From contig NZ_CABVPX010000010.1 in NCBI RefSeq assembly GCF_902499125.1, positions 171,192 through 235,191 of the forward strand: DNA of 64,000 nucleotides, read 5' to 3'. The notes beneath the pieces are model-generated. The model was not told the origin of the DNA and made no database searches. It saw only the letters and a program-made list of their open reading frames with translations. The translations under genes were made by a program, and so were the position numbers. Every line of letters begins with the position of its first letter. The stretch's first letter is position 1. Positions 57,027 to 64,000 of this stretch are shown in pieces. This stretch comes from Burkholderia arboris. GTDB lineage: Bacteria; Pseudomonadota; Gammaproteobacteria; Burkholderiales; Burkholderiaceae.

Positions 57027-57725
57027 ATGTTCGACCTGTCGTCTCACCTGTGGATCATGATCACCGCGTTCGGCGGCGCCGGCCTGACCCTGCCGCTCGC
57101 GATCACGATCGCCATCTGGCTTGCACTCGGCTACTCGTGGCAGCGCGCGGCCGCATGGCTCGGCGTGCTGGCGGCGGCGATCGGTGTGGTGGCGCTCACG
57201 AAGATCGCGTTCCTCGGCTGGGGCATCGGCATCCGCGCGTGGGATTTCACCGGGTTCAGCGGCCATGCGATGCTGTCGACGTCGGTGTATCCGGTCGCGA
57301 TCTTCCTCGCGCTGATCCGCACGCGCACGCCGGTGCGCATCGCCGGGATCGCGCTTGGGCTCGCGGCCGGCATCGCGGTTGGCGTGTCGCGCGTCGCGCT
57401 CGACGCGCATTCGCCGTCCGAATCGATCACCGGCTGCATCGTCGGCGCGATCGCCGCACTCGCGTTCATCGCCGGCTCGTGGCGCGCGGTGCCCCACCGC
57501 TGGTCGGTGCCGGCGGTCGTCGCGAGCCTCGCGATCGTCACCGTCGCGCTGCACGGCATCACCGTGCCGTCGCATCGCTGGGTCACCAAGGTCGCGCTGC
57601 AACTGTCGGGCCACGAGCGCCCGTTCGTCCGCGCGCGCTGGAAAGCCAACCCGAACTACCATCCCGCATCGCAGCCGTCGTCGCTGCAGCGCACCGAATC
57701 GTCGACGCACACGCTCCGTACGTGA
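57027..57725 (+). CDS. PAP2-like membrane phosphatase family protein
   Basis: 232 residues, about six hydrophobic helices. The motifs of PAP2 acid phosphatases are partly kept: 'FSGHAMLSTSVYP' (PSGH box with Phe for Pro) and 'GVSRVALDAHSPSESITG' (SRxxxxxHxxxD with Ser/Glu in place of Asp). The first motif (KxxxxxxRP) is reduced to 'TKIAFLGWGIG'. Catalysis is therefore uncertain. A role with lipid phosphates such as undecaprenyl pyrophosphate would be expected of an intact member. It lies 130 bases upstream of modA. Confidence 0.75.
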   Translation: MFDLSSHLWIMITAFGGAGLTLPLAITIAIWLALGYSWQRAAAWLGVLAAAIGVVALTKIAFLGWGIGIRAWDFTGFSGHAMLSTSVYPVAIFLALIRTRTPVRIAGIALGLAAGIAVGVSRVALDAHSPSESITGCIVGAIAALAFIAGSWRAVPHRWSVPAVVASLAIVTVALHGITVPSHRWVTKVALQLSGHERPFVRARWKANPNYHPASQPSSLQRTESSTHTLRT

Positions 57726-57792
57726 CGGGCCGCCCGGCCGCACCTTTTCAGGTCTGACCATTTCATGCGCGCCGTCGCATGAACGGTATGTC

Positions 57793-57823
57793 GAGCGTTA
57801 TAACCCGCCCTATATTACGATTA
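57793..57823. promoter_or_regulatory. Candidate ModE operator upstream of modA
   Basis: CGTTATA (57796-57802) and TATATTACG (57811-57819) form an imperfect inverted repeat separated by 8 bp, close to the ModE consensus halves (CGTTATA/TATAACG), 35 bp before the modA ATG. A ModE gene lies 170 bp past modC. Confidence 0.55.
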
Positions 57824-57854
57824 CGGTTTCCACCCATTCAAAAACGAATCCACC

Positions 57855-58655
57855 ATGCGCTCAACCGTCCGTCCGCTTCGCCGCACCCTGCTCCGCCTGC
57901 TGCCGATCGCCACGCTTGCCGCTGCCGGTATCGCATTCAGCGCACCCGCTTCCGCCGCCGACGAACTGGTCGTGTCGGCGGCCGCCAGCCTGACGAACGC
58001 ATTCAAGGCCGTCGGCGAAGCGTACGAGAAGCAGCACCCGGACACCAAGGTGCTGTTCAACTTCGGCGCATCGGACGTGCTGATGCAGCAGATCGCCAAG
58101 GGCGCGCCGGCCGACGTGTTCGCGTCGGCTGACCAGAAGGCGATGGATCGTGCGGCCGACGAAAAGGTGATCGTGCCCGGCACGCGTCGCGATTTCGCGG
58201 CGAATTCGCTCGTGCTGATCGTGCCGGCGGAGGGCCATGCGGCCGCGCCGACGTCGCTGAACGACCTGACCGCGCCCGGCGTGAAGCGCATCGCCTACGG
58301 CGACCCGGCATCGGTGCCGGTCGGCCGCTACACCGAAGGCGCGCTGCGCGCGGCCGGCGTGTGGGATGCCGTCAGCGCGAAGGGCGTGCTGGCCGCCAAC
58401 GTGCGCCAGAGCCTCGACTACGTGGCGCGCGGCGAGGTCGACGCGGGCTTCGTGTTCGGCACCGACGCCGCGATCATGCCGGGCCGCGTGAAAGTTGCGC
58501 TGACGGTGCCGACCAAGACGGCCATCACCTATCCGATCGCCGTGGTCAAGGACAGCCGCCACGCCGCGCAGGCACAGTCGTTCATCGACTTCGTCGCGTC
58601 GGCGCAGGGCCAGGCCGTGCTGTCGACGTTCGGCTTCAAGCCCGCTGGCAAGTGA
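57855..58655 (+). CDS. modA: Molybdate ABC transporter, substrate-binding protein
   Basis: 266 residues with a signal peptide (ends A-S-A-A-D near residue 36). Family marks are 'VVSAAASLTNAFKAVGEAYEKQHPDTKVLFNFGASDVLMQQIAKGAPADVFASAD' (oxyanion pocket) and 'YGDPASVPVGRYTEGAL'. It binds molybdate or tungstate in the periplasm and delivers it to ModB. First gene of modABC. Confidence 0.97.
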   Translation: MRSTVRPLRRTLLRLLPIATLAAAGIAFSAPASAADELVVSAAASLTNAFKAVGEAYEKQHPDTKVLFNFGASDVLMQQIAKGAPADVFASADQKAMDRAADEKVIVPGTRRDFAANSLVLIVPAEGHAAAPTSLNDLTAPGVKRIAYGDPASVPVGRYTEGALRAAGVWDAVSAKGVLAANVRQSLDYVARGEVDAGFVFGTDAAIMPGRVKVALTVPTKTAITYPIAVVKDSRHAAQAQSFIDFVASAQGQAVLSTFGFKPAGK

Positions 58656-58665
58656 GCGTATCGCG

Positions 58666-59343
58666 ATGCAAGACGCCTGGGTACCGCTGCTGTTGTCGCT
58701 GAAGGTCGCCGGCTGGGCGACCGTGCTCGACATCGTGCTCGGCGTCGCGGCCGCGTTCGTGCTCGCGCGCTGGCGCTCGCCGCTGCGCGACGTCGTCGAT
58801 TCCATCCTGACGCTGCCGCTCGTGCTGCCGCCGACGGTACTCGGCTATTACCTGCTCGTGCTGCTCGGCCGGCGCGGCGTGTTCGGCGCGTGGCTCGACA
58901 GGCTCGGCATCGAACTCGTGTTCACGTGGCAGGGCGCGGTGATCGCGTCGATGGTCGTCGCGTTTCCGCTGATCCTGAAGTCGGCGCGTGCGGCATTCGA
59001 AGGCGTCGATCCGCATCTGGAACGCGCGGCGCGCACGCTCGGGCTCGGCGAAGTCGCGGTGTTCTTCCGCGTGACGCTGCCGCTCGCCACGCGCGGCATT
59101 CTCGCGGGCGCGCTGCTCGCGTTTGCCCGCGCGCTCGGCGAATTCGGCGCGACGCTGATGATCGCCGGCAACCTGCCCGGCCGCACGCAGACGCTGTCGG
59201 TCGCGATCTACGCGGCGGTGCAGGCCGGCGACGACAACACGGCCAACTTCCTCGTGCTGGTGACGTCGATCACCTGCGTGCTCGTGCTGCTCGCGACCGG
59301 CTGGCTCGTGCCGTCGCGCGCCCGGCGGAGCCAACTGACATGA
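58666..59343 (+). CDS. modB: Molybdate ABC transporter permease
   Basis: 225 residues, five to six transmembrane helices. The cytoplasmic EAA loop ('EFGATLMIAGNLPGRTQTLSVAIY', with 'ARALGEFG' before it) contacts ModC. 'LPLVLPPTVLGYYLLVLLG' is typical of ModB. It begins 10 bases after modA. Confidence 0.96.
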   Translation: MQDAWVPLLLSLKVAGWATVLDIVLGVAAAFVLARWRSPLRDVVDSILTLPLVLPPTVLGYYLLVLLGRRGVFGAWLDRLGIELVFTWQGAVIASMVVAFPLILKSARAAFEGVDPHLERAARTLGLGEVAVFFRVTLPLATRGILAGALLAFARALGEFGATLMIAGNLPGRTQTLSVAIYAAVQAGDDNTANFLVLVTSITCVLVLLATGWLVPSRARRSQLT

Positions 59344-59398
59344 AGCACATGCTCCGTTCTTTCCGTTCCACGGCCGGATGGCTTCGGCGGAGGCCCGC

Positions 59399-60100
59399 AT
59401 GAGCCTCGTCGTCGACATCCGCAAGACCTACGCGAACGCCGAGCGCCGCTTCACGCTCGACATGTCGTTTACCGCGACGACACAGCGCGTCGTGCTGTTC
59501 GGGCCGTCCGGCGCGGGCAAGAGCATGACGCTGCAGGCGATCGCCGGGCTGCTGTCGCCCGACGAAGGCTCGATCACGCTGAACGGCGAAGCGCTGTTCG
59601 ACGCCGCGCGCCGCATCGACGTGCCGACCCGCGACCGCCGTGTCGCGTACCTGTTCCAGGACTATGCGCTGTTTCCGCACCTGAACGTGCGCCAGAACAT
59701 CGCGTTCGGGCTCACGTCGGGGCTGCGCAACCCGCGCGCGAAGACGGTGCCGCCGGAAGTCGCGTACTGGCTGCGCGCGTTCGACCTGGAAACGCTCGCA
59801 GGGCAGTATCCGTCGCAACTGTCGGGCGGGCAGAAACAGCGCGTCGCGCTGGCGCGCGCGCTGGTCGCGCAACCGCGGATCCTGCTGCTCGACGAACCGT
59901 TCGCGGCGCTCGACGGCGCGATGCGCCAGCGCATGCGCCACGAGCTCGCCGAACTGCAGGCGCGGCTCGATATCCCGATGGTGCTGATCTCGCACGACCC
60001 CGACGACGTCGCCGCATTCGGCGACCAGGTCGTGCAGCTGAGCGAAGGACGCGTGCAGGCGACCCCGCCGCACGCCGAGTGGCCGACGCGCGTCACCTGA
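59399..60100 (+). CDS. modC: Molybdate ABC transporter ATP-binding protein, lacking the TOBE domain
   Basis: 233 residues from ATG 59399 (GGAGG 7 bases before). Walker A 'GPSGAGKS' (35-42), the signature 'LSGGQKQRVALARAL' and Walker B 'LLLDEPFAALD' with the His switch 'ISHD' are complete. The usual ModC is ~350 residues with a C-terminal TOBE/Mop domain that binds molybdate; this one stops after the ATPase domain. It should power uptake but lacks that regulatory site. It starts 55 bases after modB. Confidence 0.94.
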   Translation: MSLVVDIRKTYANAERRFTLDMSFTATTQRVVLFGPSGAGKSMTLQAIAGLLSPDEGSITLNGEALFDAARRIDVPTRDRRVAYLFQDYALFPHLNVRQNIAFGLTSGLRNPRAKTVPPEVAYWLRAFDLETLAGQYPSQLSGGQKQRVALARALVAQPRILLLDEPFAALDGAMRQRMRHELAELQARLDIPMVLISHDPDDVAAFGDQVVQLSEGRVQATPPHAEWPTRVT

Positions 60101-60267
60101 GCGCGCGAGGCCGTGGTCGTGGCAGGCACGTTGGAGCCTGAGAGAAGCCGCGCGTAGCGGCATAAGCTGAAAGCGGAAACGAAGCCGGCGCCGTGCACGC
60201 GCTGTGCGATGCCGGCTTCGCCCCGTCCGTCACACGATTGTCGACGCGCGCCGCCCTGCCTGCTGCG

Positions 60268-61104
60268 TCAGCCCGTCACCGCGAGAATCACGCTCGACGC
60301 CTTGAACAGCGCGATCGCCCGACGGCCGGCGTCGAGTTGCAGCGCCTGAACGCTGTCGTTGGTCACGACGGCCGTCAGCGTCCCGCCGCCATCCAGCGCC
60401 AGCGTCACCTCGCTGTTCACCGCGCCCGCCGCCACGGCTTCCACGCTGCCCCTCAGCTGGTTGCGCGCGGACACCTTCAGGTCGGCATCGTCCACCGCCA
60501 GCACGACCCACGACGCCTTCACCAGCGCGCAGGCGTCCGCCCCTTCCTGCAAACCGAGCGCATCGGCGCTTTCGTGCGTGAGCACCGCGACGACCGCTTG
60601 CCCGCCCGGCAGCACGAGCGTCACCTCGTCGTTGACGGTGCCGCGCACGATCGACGCGACCTTGCCGAACAACTGGTTGCGCGCGCTGGTCTTCATCCCG
60701 ATCCGGCCGATCAGCGCCCAGTCGACGTCGAAGCCGGCAACGGCCGCGCTCGCGGCCTCGATGAAGCGGCGATGCTCGCGCTCGATCGTGCGGAATGCGG
60801 CGATCAGCGAGGTCGCGCGCGGCGTCAGCGTCGTGCCGCCGCCACCCTTGCCGCCCGTCGAACGTGCGACGAGCGGTTCGCCGGCGAGATTGTTCATCGT
60901 GTCGACTGCATCCCACGCGGCCTTGTAGCTGAGGCCGACGGCCTTCGCCGCGCGCGTGATCGAGCCGGTGTCGCCGATCGCCGCGAGCAGCGCGATGCGC
61001 GTCGCGCCGCCGAGCGTCTGTTCGCCGGCGCGCAACCATAGCTCGCCGCCCAGTTCGAGCGGTTCGGCGGACGAGGAAGAATGCGGTGCGTCGGTCATCG
61101 GCAT
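60268..61104 (-). CDS. modE: ModE family molybdate-dependent regulator
   Basis: 278 residues. The N-terminal ~120 residues are a LysR-like winged helix ('LLAAIGDTGSITRAAKAVGLSYKAAWDAVDTMNNL', then a Gly-rich 'GGKGGGGTTLT' wing). Two TOBE/Mop domains follow, each starting 'SARNQL' (~140 and ~212), and bind molybdate. ModE represses modABC when molybdate is plentiful. It converges with modC. Confidence 0.95.
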   Translation of the reverse strand: MPMTDAPHSSSSAEPLELGGELWLRAGEQTLGGATRIALLAAIGDTGSITRAAKAVGLSYKAAWDAVDTMNNLAGEPLVARSTGGKGGGGTTLTPRATSLIAAFRTIEREHRRFIEAASAAVAGFDVDWALIGRIGMKTSARNQLFGKVASIVRGTVNDEVTLVLPGGQAVVAVLTHESADALGLQEGADACALVKASWVVLAVDDADLKVSARNQLRGSVEAVAAGAVNSEVTLALDGGGTLTAVVTNDSVQALQLDAGRRAIALFKASSVILAVTG

Positions 61105-61146
61105 GCCTTCGGGAAACGGGCGGCCATTATAGTCAGCGCGCGCCGC

Positions 61147-62781
61147 TCAGCCCGGCTTGCCGTCGAGCTTCGGCGGACGCAGGCTGGCGAGCAGCGTCTC
61201 GGCGTCGCGCGCGGCGCGCTGTTCGAGCGCCGCGCCGTAGCCGCGCACGAAGCCGAGCTGGTACGGCGGCGCCGCCAGCTGCTCGAGGTGATGCAGTGCG
61301 ACCATCGTGTCGTTCGCTTCGCCGAGCACGCCCTGCACGCGCGTCAGCGTCTTGACCGTCTCGTTGCGCGTGCGGCGCGACGCCAGCGATGCGAAGAATT
61401 CGAGTGCGTAACGCAGCCGCTTCGCGTCGATCCGCACCTGATGGCGCGCAGCCGTATCGAGCGACGTGAGCGACGGCGACGCGTAGAGATGGCCGAACAG
61501 CCGACGCACGCGCTTGGTTGCGTGACGCCGCAGCGACGGTGCGTCGTCGCCTTCGGCTGCCGGCAGCGCCAGCGTGCCCAGCCATTCGAGCCAGCCGAGC
61601 GTCAGCCGCGCATAGCGGGCCGAATGGAGCGCTTGCCGCAGCTCGACGCGCGCGGCCATGGACTGCGCGCGGGCGGCATCGAGCGTGCCGTCCCAGTCGC
61701 CGTCACCGCCGTCGGCCGCGATCAGCGCAGGGAGGCTTTCGGTCGAAAACACGTCCCAGTCGCGCACCGTGCCAAGCAGCGCGGCGACCCAGCGCAGGTC
61801 GGCGCCGAGCGTGTCCTGCCATGCGCGGTCGGCAAAGCGCGGGAAAAAGCGCATCAGCGTGCGCAGGCGGCGCAGCGCGACACGCATCTGGTGCACGAAT
61901 TCGGGATCGTCGTGGTCGAGCACACCACGCTCGTTGCCGAGCCATTGCGCGGTGATGTCGCCGGCCAGCGCGAACAACGCGCCGCGTTGCGTGCGGATGC
62001 CGGTCAGGTCGACGAGTCGCGCCTTGACCAGCCCGGCCGCCGCAAGCTCGCCCGCGCAAGCGCGGTCGATCACGCTCGTCAGCTGCACGAAGGCGGGCCA
62101 TGCGCCGCTCAGCTCGCGCGCCGCGGCGAACAGCGCATGCAGCGCGGCCGTGCGCGCGGCGACGGTTTCCCAGTCGGGTGCGGCAAGGCGCAGCTCGACG
62201 TAGCGGCGCGGCGGCTCGCCGCCGCCGGTCAGCGTGATGTCGTCGAGCGTCATCTCGACCACGACGCCGCTGTCGTCGGCCCACCGCCCGCGCCGCCGTT
62301 CGCTCATGAGGCGCAGCGCCGACGCTTCGGGCTGCGCACCCGCAGCCGGAGGCTCGGCGGCCTCAGGCGCGACGCCATTGACTTCGTCTGCCGGTGCATC
62401 GGCATCGGCCGCGGTCGTCGTCACGGGTACGGGTAACGGCATCGCGACGACGATGCCCGCATGCTCCGCGTCGAACAGTTCGCGCTCGGTGACGCCGGGC
62501 GCAAACGCCTTCGTACGCGACGCGACGACCCGCCTGCCATGCGCGTTCGACTCGACCCACGTCCACCAGCTCGCGCCGGGGCTCGTTTCGGCCTCCTCGA
62601 TCTGGCATGGCTCGATCGTCACGCGCTCATGGCCGCGACGCATCCGCACCTGCGGGCAGATCCGCCACGCGCGCACGAGTTCGGCGCCGAAGTCGCGCTG
62701 CGTGCCGCGGGTGCGACTCGCAGCCTTGACCGGCCACCCTTCCAGCGACAGCGACAACACGATTTCCAGCACACGCGACAT
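61147..62781 (-). CDS. CYTH-CHAD domain protein with degenerate CYTH part
   Basis: 544 residues. The C-terminal ~270 residues are a CHAD domain, with 'HDDPEFVHQMRVALRRLRTLMRFF' and 'RHQVRIDAKRLRYALEFFASL' holding the conserved His and basic residues that bind polyphosphate. The N-terminal ~230 residues align with a CYTH triphosphatase, but the ExExK motif is reduced to 'LEIVLSLSL', so catalysis is probably lost. CHAD proteins localise to polyphosphate granules. Single gene between modE and the tautomerase. Confidence 0.85.
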   Translation of the reverse strand: MSRVLEIVLSLSLEGWPVKAASRTRGTQRDFGAELVRAWRICPQVRMRRGHERVTIEPCQIEEAETSPGASWWTWVESNAHGRRVVASRTKAFAPGVTERELFDAEHAGIVVAMPLPVPVTTTAADADAPADEVNGVAPEAAEPPAAGAQPEASALRLMSERRRGRWADDSGVVVEMTLDDITLTGGGEPPRRYVELRLAAPDWETVAARTAALHALFAAARELSGAWPAFVQLTSVIDRACAGELAAAGLVKARLVDLTGIRTQRGALFALAGDITAQWLGNERGVLDHDDPEFVHQMRVALRRLRTLMRFFPRFADRAWQDTLGADLRWVAALLGTVRDWDVFSTESLPALIAADGGDGDWDGTLDAARAQSMAARVELRQALHSARYARLTLGWLEWLGTLALPAAEGDDAPSLRRHATKRVRRLFGHLYASPSLTSLDTAARHQVRIDAKRLRYALEFFASLASRRTRNETVKTLTRVQGVLGEANDTMVALHHLEQLAAPPYQLGFVRGYGAALEQRAARDAETLLASLRPPKLDGKPG

Positions 62782-62907
62782 GGAAGCTCCTGCACATGAA
62801 GGATCGCCGGCGCATCATCCGCGCCGGCGTCGCCCGTGAAGCAGCTTCCATAGTACACGTCGCAAAAACGTGCCGGCGACGGTCTGGCCCTGTCGGCCTG
62901 TCGCAGG

Positions 62908-63291
62908 TCAAACGGCGTATTGCGCGAGCCCATGGCCGAACGACCAGTTCTCCTTCAGCACCTCGACAAGATTGATGAATACGTCCTGCTGCCGCACGCC
63001 GGGCTGCTCCGCGAGGTTGTCGGCGATCGCCCGGTACAGCGCCCGCTTCTGCTCGAGCGTGCGCGTGTTGTTCGCGGTGATCTGGATGATCACGAGATCG
63101 TCGCTGCGCTCGATGTCGAGGTAATGGCGGCCATACACGAAGTTCTCGGCCGCATGCTCGGTGACGACCATGAAGATGTCGTCCTCGGGCACGTTGAACG
63201 TGCGCACCAGCGCACGTTGCACGCCGTCGACGAGTGCCGCGCGGTAGGCGGCCGGTTTGCCTTCGCGGACGGCGATACGGGTGAATGGCAT
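62908..63291 (-). CDS. Tautomerase family protein (4-OT/MSAD-like)
   Basis: 127 residues, Pro2 exposed after Met removal ('MPFTRIAVREGKPAAYRAALVDGVQ'), then 'FNVPEDDIFMVVTEHAAENFVYGRHYLDI' and 'RALYRAIADNLAEQPGVRQQDVFINLVEV'. Size and sequence match the malonate-semialdehyde-decarboxylase-like group of the tautomerase superfamily. Substrate unknown. It is divergent from a LysR-type gene, its likely regulator. Confidence 0.88.
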   Translation of the reverse strand: MPFTRIAVREGKPAAYRAALVDGVQRALVRTFNVPEDDIFMVVTEHAAENFVYGRHYLDIERSDDLVIIQITANNTRTLEQKRALYRAIADNLAEQPGVRQQDVFINLVEVLKENWSFGHGLAQYAV

Positions 63292-63404
63292 GGTCCTGCT
63301 CCTGTCGGTGGGTAACGTTGAAGAACGGAAACACAGCGTCAGGTTAGGCCCGCCGATCTATAATGAACAGTCATTGATGGATATTTCATTCATTTACACT
63401 TGAA

Positions 63405-64000
63405 ATGAAAGTACTCGATCTCGATGCTGTCCGCGCGTTCGTGCTGGTCGCCGATCTCGCCAGCTTCACGCGCGCCGCCGATGCGCTCGGCACCACGCAA
63501 TCGGCCGTCAGCCTGAAGCTGAAGCGGCTGGAAGCCCACCTCGGCAAACCGCTGCTGGCGCGCACGCCGCGCGTCGTCAAGCTGGCGGCGGACGGCGAGA
63601 ATTTCCTGCCGGCCGCCCGCGCGCTGCTCGATGCGCACGAGCACGCGCTCGGCGCGATCTCGGCGGGCACTTACCGCCTGTCGCTCGGCGTCAGCGAGCA
63701 CGTCGCGGTGCCCGACCTGCCGGCCGTGCTCACGAGCCTGCACCGGCAGGATCCCGGGCTGTCGCTGGAAATGCATCTCGGAACGTCGACCGGCCTGCTC
63801 GCGCAATACGACGAACGCCGGCTCGATGCCGTGATCGTGCGGCACGAACCGGGCGAGGATCCGCCGCGCGAAGACGGCACGCTGCTGTTTACCGAGCCGC
63901 TGGCCTGGCTCGCCGCGCCCGACTGGTTGGTGCGCGCGGGCGAGCCGCTGCCGCTCGCGGTGCTCGCCGGCCCGTGCGGCGTGCGCGCCGCCGCGCTGCG
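63405..64000 (+). CDS. LysR family transcriptional regulator, N-terminal part
   Basis: Open to the right edge; 198 residues visible. The N-terminal winged helix 'MKVLDLDAVRAFVLVADLASFTRAADALGTTQSAVSLKLKRLEAHLGKPLLARTPRVVKL' is typical, followed by the start of the effector domain ('LSLGVSEHVAVPDLPAVLTSLH'). It is divergent from the tautomerase gene with a 113-bp gap, the usual arrangement for a LysR regulator and its target. The ligand is unknown. Confidence 0.93.
   Translation, partial: MKVLDLDAVRAFVLVADLASFTRAADALGTTQSAVSLKLKRLEAHLGKPLLARTPRVVKLAADGENFLPAARALLDAHEHALGAISAGTYRLSLGVSEHVAVPDLPAVLTSLHRQDPGLSLEMHLGTSTGLLAQYDERRLDAVIVRHEPGEDPPREDGTLLFTEPLAWLAAPDWLVRAGEPLPLAVLAGPCGVRAAAL

Overview
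The window is high-GC DNA with the gene order and protein families of a Burkholderia chromosome, most likely the cepacia complex and the main replicon. This rests on the dense set of housekeeping genes (rpsU, yqeY, dnaG, rpoD, polA, dxs, ispA, tsaD, thrB), on Burkholderia-type families (BPSS1780, DUF2782, DUF3563, DUF3300) and on strong GC bias at third codon positions. It opens inside an S53 peptidase gene and closes inside a LysR-type regulator gene.

Layout. (1) 1-7100: end of a sedolisin, a DUF3300 lipoprotein, a divergent PPOX flavoprotein/MocR regulator pair, and a phospholipase D-fold lipoprotein. (2) 7500-20600, accessory: an H-NS paralogue behind AT-rich DNA, a five-gene Csu-type chaperone-usher pilus cluster, a kexin-like S8 protease with a small secreted partner, an OmpR-type regulator with a degenerate receiver, and AraC- and LuxR-type regulators. 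(3) 20900-41990, core: tRNA(CAU), rpoD, dnaG, yqeY, rpsU, a BaiN-like flavoprotein, tsaD, folE2, dxs, ispA, xseB, a Rieske oxygenase, a sulfurtransferase, a dienelactone hydrolase, a type II NADH dehydrogenase, polA and a LOG-family protein. (4) 42380-44540: a small exported protein, a GlxA-type regulator and a tautomerase. (5) 44652-50154: a 5.5-kb degraded integrative element in the 3' end of amn, bounded by 36-bp direct repeats. (6) 50117-64000, core: amn, DUF2782, thrB, BPSS1780, ohrR/ohr, DUF3563, an esterase, a PAP2-like membrane protein, modABC with modE, a CYTH/CHAD protein, a tautomerase and a LysR gene.

Several groups work together. rpsU-yqeY-dnaG-rpoD is the macromolecular-synthesis cluster. 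xseB-ispA-dxs supplies isoprenoid precursors. modABC with ModE handles molybdate. OhrR and Ohr form an organic-peroxide switch. The Csu cluster should build thin adhesive pili.

The most unusual region is the element at amn. Its attachment core lies inside the integrase frame, so integration changes the integrase C-terminus and leaves a frame open across amn on the antisense strand. Its left-hand integrase end is fused to the first ~37 codons of an SRAP-type gene. It carries a small Cys-rich gene directly behind a perfect CTGT-N8-ACAG LexA box, plus two membrane proteins and a 348-residue soluble protein of unknown function. Also notable are the S8 protease/partner pair, the degenerate receiver, a 13-bp inverted repeat over the DUF3563 promoter, and direct repeats at the mocR start codon.
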